Origin: Bdellovibrionia bacterium
GTDB taxonomy: Bacteria > Bdellovibrionota > Bdellovibrionia > Bdellovibrionales > JAGQZY01
Direction: 5' to 3'
DNA: 64,000 bases
Assembly: GCA_030427805.1 (NCBI GenBank)
Contig: JAUICP010000002.1
Span: 62,001-126,000 of the forward strand
This document shows positions 17,726-27,130 of the stretch, piece after piece (position 1 is the stretch's first letter; the number at the start of each line of letters is the position of its first letter). The translations under genes and the position numbers were made by a program. The notes beneath the pieces were generated by a model. That model had not been told where the DNA came from and searched no databases. It saw only the letters and a program-made list of their open reading frames with translations.

Positions 17726-19168
17726 TTATTGCCTCAAACAGTTATCACAATTGCCACAATCTTCTGTCGTGGCCATTCCAAAATAATTATAAATATAGCG
17801 CTTTCGGCACTCTTCAAGTTTAATAAACTCAGTCATTTCATAAAGTTTATGCCTCTGGGCTTTAATTCTCGCTTCAAAATCATCTTGCTCCAAGTACTCG
17901 TCGGGAAGCTCACCTATGATCTCCCACTCCCTTGGATTATTGTGACCCGCCAAACAGTCCCAGCGCTCTAAAAGATTTATTGCCGTTTCTAAACGAAAAT
18001 CCCGCGAATGATAAAAGTGCAATTGATTGCGCAGAAACTCGTAGCCTTCTTGCCTGGCTCGATCGATATTATTTTTTATAAGAGCATATACACTGCGAAT
18101 AAACTCAGGTTCTGGATTGGCCCACTTTAAAAAATCCATTTGAATACTGATGTCATCCCCATCGTAGAGAAGAACACAATCGGCTGGCTGACCATCTCGG
18201 CCCGCCCGCCCGATTTCCTGGTAATAAGCTTCAATGGATCCTGGCATCTCGGCGTGAATCACCATGCGAACATTTTCTTTGTCGACACCTAAACCAAATG
18301 CAGGAGTCGCCAAAATAATGTCGTCTTTAGATTCAATAAATCGTTCTTGCGCTCTCTTGCGATCGCGATCTTTCATTTGTCCGTGGTAAGTGTGGTAACT
18401 GATGCCCAGGCGAGATATTTCACTGGCGAATTTCTTCAGACTCTGAATCAAAGAAAAGTAGACAATGATCGGCCCTTGGCATTGATGCTTGAGCGCCATA
18501 AAGGCCTGAATCTTTTGATCGAGGCCATAGAGATCGATGATTTCGACCTTGAGGTTGGGGCGTTCCATACCCGAATTAAAAACTTGGGTGTCCCCTGGAA
18601 GGTCCAACATCTGAACAATGTCTTTTTGCACTTGTTCGGTAGCCGTGGCCGTCAACGCCATGGTCTGTGGAGAGCCGAGTTTTTTTCTCTGCTCACCCAA
18701 TCTCGAATAATCCGGTCTAAAATCATGTCCCCACTGAGAAACACAATGGGCTTCATCAATGACGAATAGGCCTATTTCAGCCTTTTCAAGGGCCTCCCAA
18801 AATTCGGGTTTTCTAAATCGTTCGGGCGTCACATAGAGAAGCTCCAATTCACCCGCTGCTAATTTTCGATAACCCTTCTCTCGATCGGCCTGACTCATTC
18901 CAGAGTTGATCGCGGCAACCTTAAAGCCACGCTTTTTTGCCTGGTCCACTTGGTCCTTCATAAGGGCAATGAGAGGAGAGATGACCAGGGTCAGCCCCGG
19001 CTTCATTCGAGCTGGAAGCTGAAAACACAGGCTCTTACCCATACCAGTTGGCATCAGCGTAAGAGAGTGGCCCCCTGCTAAACAATGATCGACCACTTTT
19101 TCTTGGTCGCCCCGGAACTGATCGAAGCCAAAGACTTCCTTAAGCGCCTTCAACGACTCAACTGACAT
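17726..19168 (-). CDS. recQ: RecQ-family DNA helicase, short form without winged-helix and HRDC domains
   Basis: A superfamily 2, 3'-5' DNA helicase of 480 residues. Walker A is PTGMGKS, Walker B DEAH is in VIDEAHCVSQWGHDFRPDY, the motif after it is TALTATA, and the arginine-finger motif is QEIGRAGRDG. The zinc-binding subdomain at the end (CRKRYIYNYFG ... CGNCDNC) closes the protein three residues before the stop. The RQC winged helix and the HRDC domain of E. coli RecQ are therefore missing; such short RecQ forms are known in several phyla. ATG 19168 is preferred over an in-frame GTG one codon earlier. First gene of recQ-aat-slyD. Confidence 0.92.
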   Translation of the reverse strand: MSVESLKALKEVFGFDQFRGDQEKVVDHCLAGGHSLTLMPTGMGKSLCFQLPARMKPGLTLVISPLIALMKDQVDQAKKRGFKVAAINSGMSQADREKGYRKLAAGELELLYVTPERFRKPEFWEALEKAEIGLFVIDEAHCVSQWGHDFRPDYSRLGEQRKKLGSPQTMALTATATEQVQKDIVQMLDLPGDTQVFNSGMERPNLKVEIIDLYGLDQKIQAFMALKHQCQGPIIVYFSLIQSLKKFASEISRLGISYHTYHGQMKDRDRKRAQERFIESKDDIILATPAFGLGVDKENVRMVIHAEMPGSIEAYYQEIGRAGRDGQPADCVLLYDGDDISIQMDFLKWANPEPEFIRSVYALIKNNIDRARQEGYEFLRNQLHFYHSRDFRLETAINLLERWDCLAGHNNPREWEIIGELPDEYLEQDDFEARIKAQRHKLYEMTEFIKLEECRKRYIYNYFGMATTEDCGNCDNCLRQ

Positions 19169-19501
19169 CACTTCCCTCTCTGACGCGTTTCATAAAATTC
19201 ACCCAATCCACTTAAAAAATCGAGAGATCGAAGCTCCAATTGCCTAAGCTTTTGACAGGAGCCGAAATTGAGGGCCTTTTCAGCCCTAAACCCTAACAAT
19301 TCAAACATATTATCACAGAAATCCGCTATTTAGTGCTGGTCATTCTGGCTTAGTTTTTGTACAAAAGCTTCTTTAATATAGAAAGCAAAATCTTGAACTG
19401 GCGCTCAGCTAGCTCGGGAGCCCCGGTCGGTTCCTTCTTTGAAGGCCTGGCGGGAGATTTTTAGAATAAAAATTTAACTACATAAAAAGAGGAATTGTTC
19501 C
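19169..19501. other. 333-bp intergenic region between recQ and fusA
   Basis: Divergent promoter region. No ORF with a ribosome binding site is seen. A small hairpin AGGGC-(7)-GCCCT lies at about 19271-19287. A GC-rich stretch around 19405-19455 contains CCTTC-TTT-GAAGG and could fold in the fusA leader. A TTGACA at 19252 lacks a matching -10. The fusA ribosome binding site is GAGGAA about 6 nt before its ATG. Confidence 0.5.
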
Positions 19502-21628
19502 ATGGCAAAGAAATGGGAACTGGAAAAAGTTCGTAACATTGGTATTTCTGCTCATATCGACTCGGGTAAAACAACCCTAACAGAGCGTATCCTTTTCTAC
19601 ACAGGTCGAATCCACGCGATTCACGATGTTCGTGGTAAAGACGGTGTTGGAGCAAAAATGGATTCCATGGAACTTGAAAGAGAGCGTGGGATTACAATTC
19701 AATCGGCCGCCACTAACGTTTACTGGGGTGACACGAACATCAATATTATTGATACTCCCGGGCACGTTGACTTTACCGTTGAAGTTGAAAGAGCTCTTCG
19801 AGTACTCGATGGAGCGATTCTCGTTCTTTGCGGAACATCTGGAGTTCAATCACAATCGATCACTGTTGACCGACAGATGAAGCGATACAATGTTCCCCGT
19901 CTTGCTTTCGTAAACAAACTCGACCGTCAAGGATCTGATCCCGTTCGAGTTATGGAACAACTTAGAGAAAAACTCAGACACAACGCTGTAATGTATCAAC
20001 TTCCAATTGGTGAAGAAGACAATTTCTCAGGCGTTGTCGATTTAATTACTATGCGTGCTTACTATTTTGATGGCGCCAATGGTGAAAATATTCGCGAAGA
20101 AGACATCCCTGCTGATATGGTCGATCGTTGTAATGAATTCCGCGAGCAACTCATCGAAAAGGCCGCTGACTTTGACGATGACCTCGCCATGAAATTCCTC
20201 GAAGGTGAGCACGATCAAATTACAAATGACGAGATTAAAGCTGCCATCCGTAAAGGTGTTCTTAGCCTCAATCTTACACCGGTTTTCTGTGGATCCGCTT
20301 TTAAGAACAAAGGTGTTCAGTTGCTTCTTAATGCAGTTAGAGAGTACCTTCCGAATCCAAAAGAAATCGATAACCACGCCCTTGATCTCGACAAGAACGA
20401 AGAAGAAGTTACCGTTGAAACTGATGATTCAAAACCACTTGTCGCTCTTGCTTTTAAACTCGAAGATGGTCGTTATGGTCAGCTTACTTATATGAGAATT
20501 TACCAAGGGACGATGAACAAAGGTGACTTTATCATCAATACGACTAACCAGAAGAAGGTTAAAGTTCCTCGTCTTGTGAAAATGCACTCGGACGATATGG
20601 AAGATGTGGACGTGGCATACGCTGGAGACATCGTCGCACTCTTTGGTGTCGACTGTGCTTCAGGTGATACTTTCACTGATGGAACGATCAACTGGGCCAT
20701 GTCATCAATGTTTGTTCCTGACGCCGTTATTTCCTTGGCCGTCAGACCCAAAGATAAGTCCGGCGAAGCAAACTTCTCCAAAGCACTGCAGAAGTTTCGT
20801 AAAGAAGATCCTACGTTCCGCGTTCACAGAGACGAAGAGTCGAATGAAACCATCATCTCTGGGATGGGTGAGCTTCACCTCGATGTTTACGTTGAGAGAA
20901 TGAAGCGTGAATTTAAATGTGAAGTTGTTACTGGTGCCCCTCAGGTTGCCTATCGTGAGACAATTGGCCAAGCTGCTGATTACGATTACACTCACAAAAA
21001 GCAAACTGGTGGTTCAGGTCAGTTCGCAAAAGTTGTTGGTAAGATGATCCCGATTGAAAAATCTGATGATCCTACTGAAGAAACTAAGAACTACGAATTT
21101 GTCGATAATATTACCGGTGGACGTATTCCAAAAGAATACATTCCTGCGGTTGATAAGGGTTACCAAGAGGCTCTTGCAAAAGGAACTCTCATTGGCTTCC
21201 CGATTGTTAACGTCCGCATGGAACTTGATGACGGTGCCTACCATGATGTCGATTCGTCTGAAATGGCCTTCCGTATTTGTGCGGTTCAAGCTTTTAGACA
21301 AGCCTATGAAAAAGCAAAACCAACGGCCCTTGAACCATTAATGAAACTTGAAGTTTCCGCTCCTGAAGAATTCCAAGGTGCTGTTATGGGTCAGGTGAAC
21401 CAACGACGTGGAATGATTTCAGGTACTACGACCCAAGAAGGCTTTGTGACTGTTGAAGCAGAAGTTCCACTTTCTGAAATGTTTGGTTACTCAACTGAAC
21501 TACGATCAGCGACTCAAGGTAAGGGTGAATTCACTATGGAATTTTCTCGCTACGCACCTGTTCCTAGAAATGTGCAAGAAGAACTCGTTAAGGCTTATCA
21601 AGAAGAAAAAGCAAAAGCCAATAAGTAA
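19502..21628 (+). CDS. fusA: elongation factor G, mitochondrial-like spdEFG1 type
   Basis: A 708-residue translational GTPase that moves tRNAs and mRNA through the ribosome. The P-loop is AHIDSGKTT (17-25), where standard EF-G has AHIDAGKTT. It is followed by [20 protein letters not shown] and [10 protein letters not shown]3 is DTPGHVDF and G4 NKLDR. The RGKDGVGA-x-MDSM signature marks the EF-G1 of mitochondria and the spdEFG1 group of spirochaetes, planctomycetes and delta-proteobacteria-like phyla, not the str-operon EF-G. Domains II-V are complete. The gene is monocistronic with its own terminator, away from rpsL/rpsG/tuf. In that lineage spdEFG1 does translocation and a partner spdEFG2 does recycling; no partner is seen here. 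Confidence 0.93.
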   Translation: MAKKWELEKVRNIGISAHIDSGKTTLTERILFYTGRIHAIHDVRGKDGVGAKMDSMELERERGITIQSAATNVYWGDTNINIIDTPGHVDFTVEVERALRVLDGAILVLCGTSGVQSQSITVDRQMKRYNVPRLAFVNKLDRQGSDPVRVMEQLREKLRHNAVMYQLPIGEEDNFSGVVDLITMRAYYFDGANGENIREEDIPADMVDRCNEFREQLIEKAADFDDDLAMKFLEGEHDQITNDEIKAAIRKGVLSLNLTPVFCGSAFKNKGVQLLLNAVREYLPNPKEIDNHALDLDKNEEEVTVETDDSKPLVALAFKLEDGRYGQLTYMRIYQGTMNKGDFIINTTNQKKVKVPRLVKMHSDDMEDVDVAYAGDIVALFGVDCASGDTFTDGTINWAMSSMFVPDAVISLAVRPKDKSGEANFSKALQKFRKEDPTFRVHRDEESNETIISGMGELHLDVYVERMKREFKCEVVTGAPQVAYRETIGQAADYDYTHKKQTGGSGQFAKVVGKMIPIEKSDDPTEETKNYEFVDNITGGRIPKEYIPAVDKGYQEALAKGTLIGFPIVNVRMELDDGAYHDVDSSEMAFRICAVQAFRQAYEKAKPTALEPLMKLEVSAPEEFQGAVMGQVNQRRGMISGTTTQEGFVTVEAEVPLSEMFGYSTELRSATQGKGEFTMEFSRYAPVPRNVQEELVKAYQEEKAKANK

Positions 21629-21656
21629 GATTCTTCTCAATTACCAAAAACTAATA

Positions 21657-21686
21657 AGCCCGAGTTTTTTAACTCGGGCTTTTTTA
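21657..21686 (+). terminator. rho-independent terminator of fusA
   Basis: A perfect 10-bp stem AGCCCGAGTT / AACTCGGGCT with a TTTT loop, followed by TTTTTATTT. It starts 28 nt after the stop codon. Confidence 0.92.
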
Positions 21687-21733
21687 TTTCCTATTCAGAA
21701 ATATACTCCCAATGTCGTTGAACTTTAGAGAGT

Positions 21734-22615
21734 CTACTCAGGTAATTGAGTACAGGCTTCGTAAGGGGTTAAAGCGTCAGAAAAAGAATGGCAAACTCCA
21801 TTGGGATCACGATAGGAATCAACGAAGAAATATTGTTGATCTTGATTAGTCCAATAGACAATACCTTGACCAAATTCAGTATTCATTTCATCGCAGGTCT
21901 GCCCAGCTTTTTTATACAAAGTTGGCCCCTTACAGTTGGGATCGTAATAAAAGGTGTAAGCTCCCTGTGGAGTTTCACCGGACCTAAAGTTTGCGCAGGC
22001 ATATTCTGCCGTTTGGTGCCCCACTTCCATGCACGACCCATTGATCTTAAGCGATGTCACTTTAGCGCTAGGATCTCTAATAACTTCACAAGAATCGATC
22101 GGACCAACTCTTATGGGCTCACCCGTACAATCGTTTTCACCGAACATCCAAAGGACTGGGTTCTGTGTGTTCTCAGCTTGAACAGGAACTACTCTTTCTT
22201 CAACTTTAACATCGACATCAACAGAGTAAGTCGTCGCTTCGGCCGTTTCAAATGGCGTAATTTCTGTAAAAGAGCGACAGCTTATTGGGCCGTTAATAAT
22301 GTTTTCAAAAGAAAAATCGGGAGAGCTAAATTGGTTGCGAAAAAAAGCCAGAGCTTCTAATTCCGAAGAAACCTGAACATCGGCAACCCACCAGCGCGTT
22401 TGACTGGTTCGTTGTTGAGTGAGGCACTTGTTTACTAAATCGGCTCCATCATCGGTGGTTACTGGCACAAAAGATCCTGTGTCGGTACGATAACAAACAC
22501 TCATGACACAATTCTTTAACCCTAAAGAGTCTGAGCCTTCCACCACGGCCCAAGACCGTGACATTCCAGTCAATGTACTCAACAAAGCGACAATCACAAA
22601 CCAACTTGCCTTCAT
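21734..22615 (-). CDS. secreted cysteine-rich protein of unknown function
   Basis: No recognised family. The 293-residue product has a signal peptide ending near SRSWA. About 13 cysteines are spread over the mature chain (NCVMSVCY, NKCLTQQ, ISCRSF, NDCTGE, SCEVIRD, GSCMEV, YACANF, NCKGP, QTCDEM, VCHSF, EACTQL), so several disulfides and an extracytoplasmic location are likely. The second half, with YYDPNCKGPTLY and YFFVDSYRDPNG, may be a repeat of the middle part. GGAG stands 8 nt before the ATG. Transcribed alone, convergent with fusA. Confidence 0.75.
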   Translation of the reverse strand: MKASWFVIVALLSTLTGMSRSWAVVEGSDSLGLKNCVMSVCYRTDTGSFVPVTTDDGADLVNKCLTQQRTSQTRWWVADVQVSSELEALAFFRNQFSSPDFSFENIINGPISCRSFTEITPFETAEATTYSVDVDVKVEERVVPVQAENTQNPVLWMFGENDCTGEPIRVGPIDSCEVIRDPSAKVTSLKINGSCMEVGHQTAEYACANFRSGETPQGAYTFYYDPNCKGPTLYKKAGQTCDEMNTEFGQGIVYWTNQDQQYFFVDSYRDPNGVCHSFSDALTPYEACTQLPE

Positions 22616-22861
22616 AAAACCAACTCCATATTGAAGATGCGATGCATTATATGTAAAACTTACTCGAATTCAACTTCTTTTAAAATGGAATGAAGAGGTG
22701 CTGAGGAGCCCTATACTCACTGAATCTCAGATAATATAGGAACCATATATTCAAAAATTACCTCCGGAAAAGGGCTATAAATAAGACCGAAAATAACGAA
22801 AAGCCTAATTGCAAGTCCCTGAAAACATGGATATAACTTCGATCAATTAAGAGGGGGAACC

Positions 22862-23407
22862 GTGATTCTGTCTGACAAGACTCTAAACTCGATGATCGAG
22901 ACAGGCGAGCTCGTCTGTGAACCGTTAACAACCGACTCCATTCAACCGGCAAGTATTGACTGCCGCCTCGGCACTCACTTTCTTTTGGTAGAAAACCACG
23001 CCATGGATACCATCAAAATGGACGAAGAAATTAAATATCGAGAAGTCGACAGTGACACGATAACGATTCCACCCCAGTCTTTTCTTCTGGCGACGACTAT
23101 GGAATATGTCAAAGTTCCAGATGACGTTACTGCTTTTGTTGAAGGACGCAGTTCGATTGGCCGCATGGGCTTGTTCATCCAAAATGCCGGATGGGTTGAC
23201 CCTGGTTTTGAAGGGCGAATTACACTAGAACTCTACAATGCAAACTCACTTCCGATTCAACTCAAGGCAGGCCGCAGAGTTTGCCAACTTGTATTTTGCA
23301 AAATGGATCAGAAAGCATTGACTCCTTATCGCGGAAAATACCAAGGCCAAACCGAAAGTGTTGGGTCTCGAGTTTTTGACGACTCTGAAGTTAATAAAAC
23401 TCTGTGA
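22862..23407 (+). CDS. dcd: dCTP deaminase
   Basis: A 181-residue trimeric enzyme of the dUTPase/Dcd fold that deaminates dCTP to dUTP. Seen are QPASIDCRLG, the core VEGRSSIGRMGLFIQNAGWVD, PGFEGRITLELYN with the catalytic Glu, and the C-terminal GKYQGQTES lid. The AGWVDPGFEGRITLE segment resembles bifunctional dCTP deaminase/dUTPases, but this cannot be settled by eye. The start is GTG with GAGGGGGA upstream. It is first of a tight run with the CNNM-type gene (14 nt) and cutA (4-bp overlap). Confidence 0.94.
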   Translation: MILSDKTLNSMIETGELVCEPLTTDSIQPASIDCRLGTHFLLVENHAMDTIKMDEEIKYREVDSDTITIPPQSFLLATTMEYVKVPDDVTAFVEGRSSIGRMGLFIQNAGWVDPGFEGRITLELYNANSLPIQLKAGRRVCQLVFCKMDQKALTPYRGKYQGQTESVGSRVFDDSEVNKTL

Positions 23408-23421
23408 GATTCGCTTAAACT

Positions 23422-24468
23422 ATGACTCTTTTAATTGTTTATTTTTGTCTAGCTATCATAGCTTCCTTTTTGTGCTCAATCCTAGAGGCCGTTATTTTGT
23501 CGGTTTCTCCCGCCTACATCGCGGTTAGTGCTAAAAAAGGTCGACGTAGCGGCCAAATGCTTAAAAGTCTAAAAGCAAATATCGATCGACCCTTAGCCGC
23601 CATCTTGACTTTGAACACCATTGCTCACACTTTTGGAGCCGCTGGTGTCGGGGCTCAAGTGGATCGCGTTTTTGGCGAAATCTATCTCAGTATTGCCTCA
23701 GTTATTTTAACTCTCGCTGTGCTTATCTTTTCAGAAATCATTCCGAAGACGATTGGTGCTTCTAACTGGAAAAAACTGGCTCCAGCCTGTGCCTTCCTCA
23801 TTCATTATCTCATTATTCTCCTCTACCCTTTTGTCCTCTTATCGGAGGCTCTCAGTAAAGTACTAAAACGTGAGGATCATAAGAAACTCACTCGCGAGGA
23901 GATGATTGAAACCGCTGAACTCGGTGCGAGTGAAGGAACATTAAAGAGAAAAGAAACGGCTATCATCAAAAACCTTCTACTTCTTTCTAATGTTTACGTT
24001 TACGATATTATGACTCCGAGGTCCGTTGTTATGAGCCTCGATGGCGACCTTACGGTTGGTGAAGTCATGGATCAGTACAAACCGATCCGTTATTCGCGAA
24101 TCCCAGTCTATAAAGAAAACCTAGACAACATCGTTGGTGTCATTCACCGCTATAAGATTTTAGAGGCGACTTCTCACGACAAGCATAATGTGAAGCTCAC
24201 AGAGCTAATGACGCCTATTCACTCTGTGCCCGAAGATCTTCCCGTTTCGGCGTGTTTAGATCAACTCATCCACAGGCAAGAACACATCTTTTTAGTTATT
24301 GATGAATACGGTGGAACGATGGGAATCGTAACCCTTGAGGATGCCATCGAAACATTACTCGGTGTCGAAATCGTCGACGAATTTGATTCTGTGGCCGACC
24401 TTAGACAGTACGCTCTTGAACAGTGGAAGTCTCGCAAACGCAGTCGCGACGGACTGAAGAAACCATGA
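23422..24468 (+). CDS. CNNM/DUF21 membrane protein with CBS pair (HlyC/CorC-like ion transporter)
   Basis: A 348-residue inner-membrane protein. Residues 1-150 are the DUF21/CNNM domain with four hydrophobic segments, the NTIAHTFGAAGVG signature and FSEIIPKTIGA. Residues about 185-325 are a CBS domain pair (IMTPRSVVMSL, RYSRIPVYKEN, LIVDEYGG-like FLVIDEYGGTMGIVTLEDAIE). The C-terminal CorC_HlyC cap found in many relatives is missing; the chain ends 25 residues after the CBS pair in a basic tail. Relatives export Mg2+ or regulate divalent cations. Its neighbour cutA also concerns metal tolerance. The stop overlaps cutA by 4 bp (ATGA). Confidence 0.9.
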   Translation: MTLLIVYFCLAIIASFLCSILEAVILSVSPAYIAVSAKKGRRSGQMLKSLKANIDRPLAAILTLNTIAHTFGAAGVGAQVDRVFGEIYLSIASVILTLAVLIFSEIIPKTIGASNWKKLAPACAFLIHYLIILLYPFVLLSEALSKVLKREDHKKLTREEMIETAELGASEGTLKRKETAIIKNLLLLSNVYVYDIMTPRSVVMSLDGDLTVGEVMDQYKPIRYSRIPVYKENLDNIVGVIHRYKILEATSHDKHNVKLTELMTPIHSVPEDLPVSACLDQLIHRQEHIFLVIDEYGGTMGIVTLEDAIETLLGVEIVDEFDSVADLRQYALEQWKSRKRSRDGLKKP

Positions 24469-24788
24469 GCCAAGGCTTAGAGTTACTCTATGTTCCCATT
24501 GGGACTAAAGAGGATGCGAGCCAACTTGCGCGAAAACTCCTCAAGAAAAAACTAATCGCTTGCGCAAATATTATTTCCAACATGACTTCGATTTACGAGT
24601 GGCAGGGAACGATCGAAGAAGAATCTGAATGGGTCGTCATCTTTAAAACCTCTTCCGATAAGTCCCAAGAGTGCATGACAGAAATCGAATCACTCCACCC
24701 TTACGATACACCTTGCGTTCTAAAACTATCCGCCTCGGACTGTAACCCCGCTTACCGCGATTGGGTTTTTAATCAGCTCGAGTCCTAA
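24465..24788 (+). CDS. cutA: CutA divalent-ion tolerance protein
   Basis: A 107-residue trimeric CutA1 protein: YVPIGTKEDASQLARKLLKKKLIACANI, then SIYEWQGTIEEESEWVVIFKTS and HPYDTPCVLKL. The length and order match the family, linked genetically to copper tolerance, biochemical role unsettled. The start ATG overlaps the stop of the CBS-domain gene in an ATGA quartet, so translation is coupled. The upstream in-frame extension overlaps the previous gene and was not used. Confidence 0.95.
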   Translation: MSQGLELLYVPIGTKEDASQLARKLLKKKLIACANIISNMTSIYEWQGTIEEESEWVVIFKTSSDKSQECMTEIESLHPYDTPCVLKLSASDCNPAYRDWVFNQLES

Positions 24789-24941
24789 GACGCTGTTTAA
24801 TTTATTTCCACTACTAAAATGTTCTACGTAGCGTTCTAATAAAACGACGTTCTACTCCTGATTATTTCCAGCTCGACAGAAATCTTTGGGGCCCTTTTTG
24901 CAATTTGAATTGGTTGGAAATGGGTAGTGAGGAGATATGTT

Positions 24942-26309
24942 ATGCGAAGTACTTTTAGGAGTGTCAGTAAATATTGTTTCATTTTGAGTCTACTAGTGAG
25001 CGGGTTAAATTCCTACGCCCAAGGGCAAGACAGCGACGGCGATGGCATTGTACAGGTTTTTGATTCAATGCAGGAGCTTGAGAGTTCAGGGGCATACAAA
25101 ATGGTAGCGGTTCTCAATGCTGAAAACGAAAATTACCGGTACGGACTTGACCCAAAAACCATCGCATTAAGGGATCACAGTGATCTTATTATTGGCTCTG
25201 ATTTAGAGGTACTTCCTGGTGTTCTAAGAACCAATAGGGATATTCTTGTCCATAGAATTCAAATGATGGCCTACAACCTACCTGCCGGTAAGAAATCGGC
25301 CGATCAATGCGTGTTCGTTCGCACCCACGGGGGTATCGACCCAGGCCCTACTGAAATTGCATGCCGCTTTTCAAGAACGACAAATGGGGGATTTGAATTC
25401 ACACTTGATTTCCCTGTCGGTTTATTTATCCCAGAAAATACATCCATTGGTTGTCCCATTGGAATTACTAGTTACGGAAAAAAATGGAGCCAAGAGGAAC
25501 TCGATCAAACTCGTTTAAAATGTGTCATTAGTTATAAGAACTATCAAACAGGACAGGCCTTCGCGCAGATTGTACGGCTCCCCTATTTAGATACATTTTC
25601 TAAAGGCCCTAATTTCATGCCGCAAGGGGCGTTCTACGCAGTCAACTCTCCAAATCATCCCCTCCACATTATTGGAATTCAGACTTTCAATGCTCAACAA
25701 TATGCGGAAAAGAAAGGTGCAAACGGTAATGTTATTAACGAGGTCTCCCTTTCCGTTCAAGCCTGCATAAAACTGAAAGAATCGACTGGTGATGAAAGTC
25801 GCCATTGTGGGCATCGAGCCTACGAAAGTAATTTTGCAGATTATGAACCTGAAGCTTTTAAACAAGTTGATGTTAAATTAAATTCAGGGACAGTCCACGC
25901 TGATTGTATGGTTGAGTCCGCCAACTCTGATATCAAACAGATGAACGGCGATTGTGCCATCTATTTGCTGATCGCTCGTCCAGAGGGAACCCCTCGGCCT
26001 ATGTCCGCAAGCCTTCTCTATCACAACCATCGTTTTTCGAACCGACACTTTCTGGTAAATCACTATTGCGAATATCTCATTTTTGATGCGGGCCCATATG
26101 CGTTTTCAAACCTTAGGTTCCCGTCTGGAATCACTGGAGCAGGGCAACTAGTTCTCGATCAATTTATAGAGAAAACACCACTCGAACCTTGGGTGAGCAT
26201 TAGAAATGACTTTTGGGTCTATGACTTTCCTTATCAAATTGATAAGGATGAGCTGATTCGCCAAAACAACTGTCGCAACCTCATGGTGCGGGATAATTTC
26301 ATCTACTAG
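24942..26309 (+). CDS. secreted protein of unknown function
   Basis: Unrecognised. From ATG 24942, which has GAGGAG 7 nt upstream, the 455-residue product begins with a basic stretch and signal peptide (about residues 1-30, SYAQGQD at the cleavage region). DSDGDG just after could bind calcium. The rest is mixed alpha/beta with several Cys in extracytoplasmic style (DQCVF, IACRF, GCPIG, KCVIS, QACIKL, RHCGH, DCMVES, DCAIYL, HYCEYL, NNCRNL). No enzymatic motif found. Transcribed alone and convergent with the small membrane protein gene. Confidence 0.75.
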   Translation: MRSTFRSVSKYCFILSLLVSGLNSYAQGQDSDGDGIVQVFDSMQELESSGAYKMVAVLNAENENYRYGLDPKTIALRDHSDLIIGSDLEVLPGVLRTNRDILVHRIQMMAYNLPAGKKSADQCVFVRTHGGIDPGPTEIACRFSRTTNGGFEFTLDFPVGLFIPENTSIGCPIGITSYGKKWSQEELDQTRLKCVISYKNYQTGQAFAQIVRLPYLDTFSKGPNFMPQGAFYAVNSPNHPLHIIGIQTFNAQQYAEKKGANGNVINEVSLSVQACIKLKESTGDESRHCGHRAYESNFADYEPEAFKQVDVKLNSGTVHADCMVESANSDIKQMNGDCAIYLLIARPEGTPRPMSASLLYHNHRFSNRHFLVNHYCEYLIFDAGPYAFSNLRFPSGITGAGQLVLDQFIEKTPLEPWVSIRNDFWVYDFPYQIDKDELIRQNNCRNLMVRDNFIY

Positions 26310-26312
26310 TCA

Positions 26313-26435
26313 TTAAGACGCTGGCCATAGGCTGTTTAGTAAAACGAACATTCCTATGGTCATGCTCGCTAAAATGACAAAGAGTATAAGAGTTTGCCTC
26401 CGAAATGTTCTAGGAACTGTTTTCACCTTGTCCAT
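26313..26435 (-). CDS. 40-residue single-span membrane protein
   Basis: The frame opens further upstream, but ATG 26435 is preceded by GGAGGAAACC, an excellent ribosome binding site at 5 nt, so the true product is 40 residues: a basic N-terminus (MDKVKTVPRTFRRQ) and one hydrophobic helix of about 22 residues ending NSLWPAS. Positive-inside topology predicts a cytoplasmic N-terminus. No known family. It faces pyrE divergently. Confidence 0.65.
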   Translation of the reverse strand: MDKVKTVPRTFRRQTLILFVILASMTIGMFVLLNSLWPAS

Positions 26436-26602
26436 GGTTTCCTCCAAACAATACCCACTCTCTTCTCTAGCGAAGCCTGTGCCAGCTCTATTCAAATTAA
26501 TTGTACTTGAGCAATTTTTGCGAAGCATTATCAGTGTCGTTTCGTCTCTAGTTAGCGTATCTAGAGTCATTTCGTCCTATTACCTATTGATAAGGAGTTT
26601 CT

Positions 26603-27130
26603 GTGACTAAGTCCGATCTTGCCAAAGCCATCTACGAATGCGCCCATCTCACGGGAGAGTTTTTATTGAGATCCGGACAAACTTCCAATGAGTACTTCGA
26701 CAAGTACCAATTTGAAGCCCGTCCAGAACTTCTCAACGAAATTGCTGAACACCTCAAGGAACTCATACCCCAAGGAACAGAACTCCTTGGTGCCCTTGAA
26801 ATGGGCGGAATTCCCGTGGCTACCGCTCTTTCTTTAAAAACCGGAATTCCAGTGGTTTTTGTGCGCAAGGAAGCAAAAAAATACGGTACCTGTAAATTCG
26901 CTGAAGGTCCGAACATCAAAGGTAAAAAACTTTGTATTATTGAAGACGTTATTACGACGGGCGGTCAGGTAGAGATATCTACAAATGATTTGCGCGGTGA
27001 AGGGGCGTCCATCGACCATGTTCTGTGTGTTATTGATCGCTCAAAAGGACAGACCGAAAAAATAGAGCGAGCTCAATTGAAGCTCGCTTCTCTATTTACG
27101 ATTGATGATTTAAAAAGACACCTATCTTAA
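26603..27130 (+). CDS. pyrE: orotate phosphoribosyltransferase
   Basis: A 175-residue type I phosphoribosyltransferase that makes orotidine 5'-phosphate from orotate and PRPP. The PRPP-binding motif is LCIIEDVITTGG; the N-terminal SGQTSNEYFDKY region and GALEMGGIPVA and VRKEAKKYGT (flexible catalytic loop) fit OPRTase. GTG start with AAGGAG 6-7 nt upstream. Its last 9 bp overlap the end of the convergent secreted-protein gene. No other pyr genes are in the window. Confidence 0.93.
   Translation: MTKSDLAKAIYECAHLTGEFLLRSGQTSNEYFDKYQFEARPELLNEIAEHLKELIPQGTELLGALEMGGIPVATALSLKTGIPVVFVRKEAKKYGTCKFAEGPNIKGKKLCIIEDVITTGGQVEISTNDLRGEGASIDHVLCVIDRSKGQTEKIERAQLKLASLFTIDDLKRHLS

Noticed and set aside
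19252-19257. TTGACA as a promoter -35 for fusA
   Set aside because: No acceptable -10 at 16-18 nt spacing.
19400-19460. GC-rich stretch before fusA with a GGTTC-like element, looked at as a tRNA
   Set aside because: No cloverleaf can be drawn and there is no CCA-side acceptor stem.
21788-22360. 190-codon plus-strand frame opposite the secreted Cys-rich gene
   Set aside because: The minus-strand product has a signal peptide and a good ribosome binding site; the plus frame has neither.
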